Below are positions 5,358 to 6,085 of a stretch of DNA of 6,085 nt, in pieces; positions within the stretch are counted from its first letter, which is position 1, and every line of letters begins with the position of its first letter. This stretch comes from JASKKU01 sp964416905. Its GTDB lineage: Archaea > Nanobdellota > Nanobdellia > Woesearchaeales > JASKKU01. The position numbers and the translations under genes were made by a program. The stretch is taken from positions 1 through 6,085 of the forward strand of contig CAYQFL010000030.1 in assembly GCA_964416905.1 (NCBI GenBank), written 5' to 3'. The notes under the pieces are model-generated. The model was given only the letters and a program-made list of their open reading frames with translations. It was not told the DNA's origin and did no database searches.

Positions 5358-6085
5358 ATGGTTTTATTAAGCGAATTACTTAAAGAAAGTTTAACTGAAA
5401 GCATCAAGATATCTCTAATAATTTTTGTAATGATGATTATTGTAGAACTCTTTGTTCTAAAATTCAAAAACAAAATCATAAAATACCTTAACAATAATCA
5501 ACGGAAAAAAGCAACATTTTTACCTTACATAATACCCTCGTTCTTTGGCATTATTCCAGGATGTATTGGAACCTTTGCTATGGATTCTTTGTACATGTCA
5601 GGCTTACTAAGCTTCGGTGGCTTGGTTACAACATTAATCTCAACAAGCGGAGATGAAGCTTTTTTAATGTTGAGCTTGGCTCAGCAAGGCAAAATATCCT
5701 GGTCAATCATAATATTTCTAACTGCATTGCTTTTCATATTAGGAATTGTTGGCGGTTTACTAGCAGATTTTTTTAAGAAAAAAACGAACATGAAATTCTG
5801 CGAAAAATGCTCTATAACCATTCATAAAGACGAGTTCAACCTGAAACACTTCATAAAAGAACACATTTTAAATCACATCATAAAAAAACATATCTGGAAG
5901 ATATTCTTATGGATTTTCGCAGCGCTTTTTATAATAAGCTTTGTTGAACAAAATACAACATTTAACCCAACAAACACAAGTAATTTTTTCATATTAATCA
6001 TCGCAAGCTTGATAGCTGTTTTACCTATTTCCGGCCCGAATGTTTTCTTGATAATCATGTTTTCACAAGGCATGATACCATTCTC
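5358..6085 (+). CDS. Putative heavy-metal (manganese/arsenic-type) exporter, 10-TM family, 3' truncated by window edge
   Basis: This is a polytopic membrane protein running off the right edge; 242 complete codons are present. Hydrophobic segments lie at about 17-36, 54-77, 82-95, 115-138, 181-198 and 208-225, with another starting at 226. Between segments there is a charged loop (139-180) with a CxxC pair, C148 and C151, and histidines H156, H164, H169, H173 and H178, which could bind metal. IPGC (66-69) and STSGDE (95-100), plus the loop pattern HFIKEHILNHIIKKH (164-178) leading into a Trp-rich TM, match what I recall of the putative 10-TM heavy-metal exporter family (Pfam ArsP_2, often labelled putative manganese transporter). 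Residues 60-86 align without gaps to 216-242 (P67/P223, G82/G238, F86/F242), as expected for a two-fold duplicated transporter. The substrate is not established. The gene has its own TATA box and ribosome binding site and diverges from map. The upstream start is firm and the 3' end is unseen. Confidence 0.75.
   Translation, partial: MVLLSELLKESLTESIKISLIIFVMMIIVELFVLKFKNKIIKYLNNNQRKKATFLPYIIPSFFGIIPGCIGTFAMDSLYMSGLLSFGGLVTTLISTSGDEAFLMLSLAQQGKISWSIIIFLTALLFILGIVGGLLADFFKKKTNMKFCEKCSITIHKDEFNLKHFIKEHILNHIIKKHIWKIFLWIFAALFIISFVEQNTTFNPTNTSNFFILIIASLIAVLPISGPNVFLIIMFSQGMIPF

Noticed and set aside
5873..6073. Minus-strand 66-codon frame near the right edge
   Set aside because: It is antisense to the membrane transporter, which has a proper promoter, ribosome binding site and family motifs.
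1..6085. CRISPR arrays, insertion sequences, tRNA or rRNA genes and riboswitches
   Set aside because: I looked for regularly spaced repeats, transposase motifs, terminal inverted repeats, and tRNA T-loop or rRNA signatures and found none.

Overview
The window reads as a low-GC archaeal chromosome segment, by gene content and style probably a DPANN-type (Woesearchaeota/Pacearchaeota-like) lineage. The lineage is an inference. The evidence is an archaeal type II methionine aminopeptidase, TATA-box-like promoters placed about 25-30 nt upstream of likely transcription starts, apparently leaderless genes, and GGTGA-type ribosome binding sites. The code is dense, with three successive gene overlaps, and base composition looks uniform across the window.

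Positions 51-4174 (minus strand) hold a compact four-gene iron-sulfur cluster assembly operon, transcribed in the order sufC - sufB - sufD - sufS. The sufC/sufB and sufD/sufS junctions are ATGA stop/start overlaps, and sufB/sufD overlap by 14 nt or more. SufS takes sulfur from cysteine. SufB and SufD form the scaffold on which the cluster is built, and the SufC ATPase drives the conformational change in that scaffold. SufB keeps the key Cys and His. SufD is unusually short and has Ala where well-studied SufD proteins have Cys next to the essential His. No SufE, SufU or A-type carrier gene is seen, but the window ends 50 bp after sufS.

Positions 4175-4292 separate the operon from the upstream gene. 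They contain a TATA box and a cluster of three inverted repeats. One is a perfect 16-bp palindrome whose AAC-N6-GTT core resembles the operator of the Fe-S sensing repressor SufR. This is the most interesting regulatory signal in the window. The TATA position also suggests that SufC starts at its second in-frame ATG, as a leaderless message.

Positions 4293-5189 (minus) encode a complete archaeal methionine aminopeptidase with all five metal ligands. Positions 5190-5357 are a divergent intergenic region holding promoters for both directions and a 10-bp inverted repeat. From 5358 to the right edge (plus) lies the 5' two-thirds or so of a polytopic membrane protein. It looks like the putative 10-TM heavy-metal/manganese exporter family and shows the start of an internal two-fold repeat.

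The window is mainly ordinary housekeeping genes. I see no clear novel system, and the second-look items are regulatory and residue-level.
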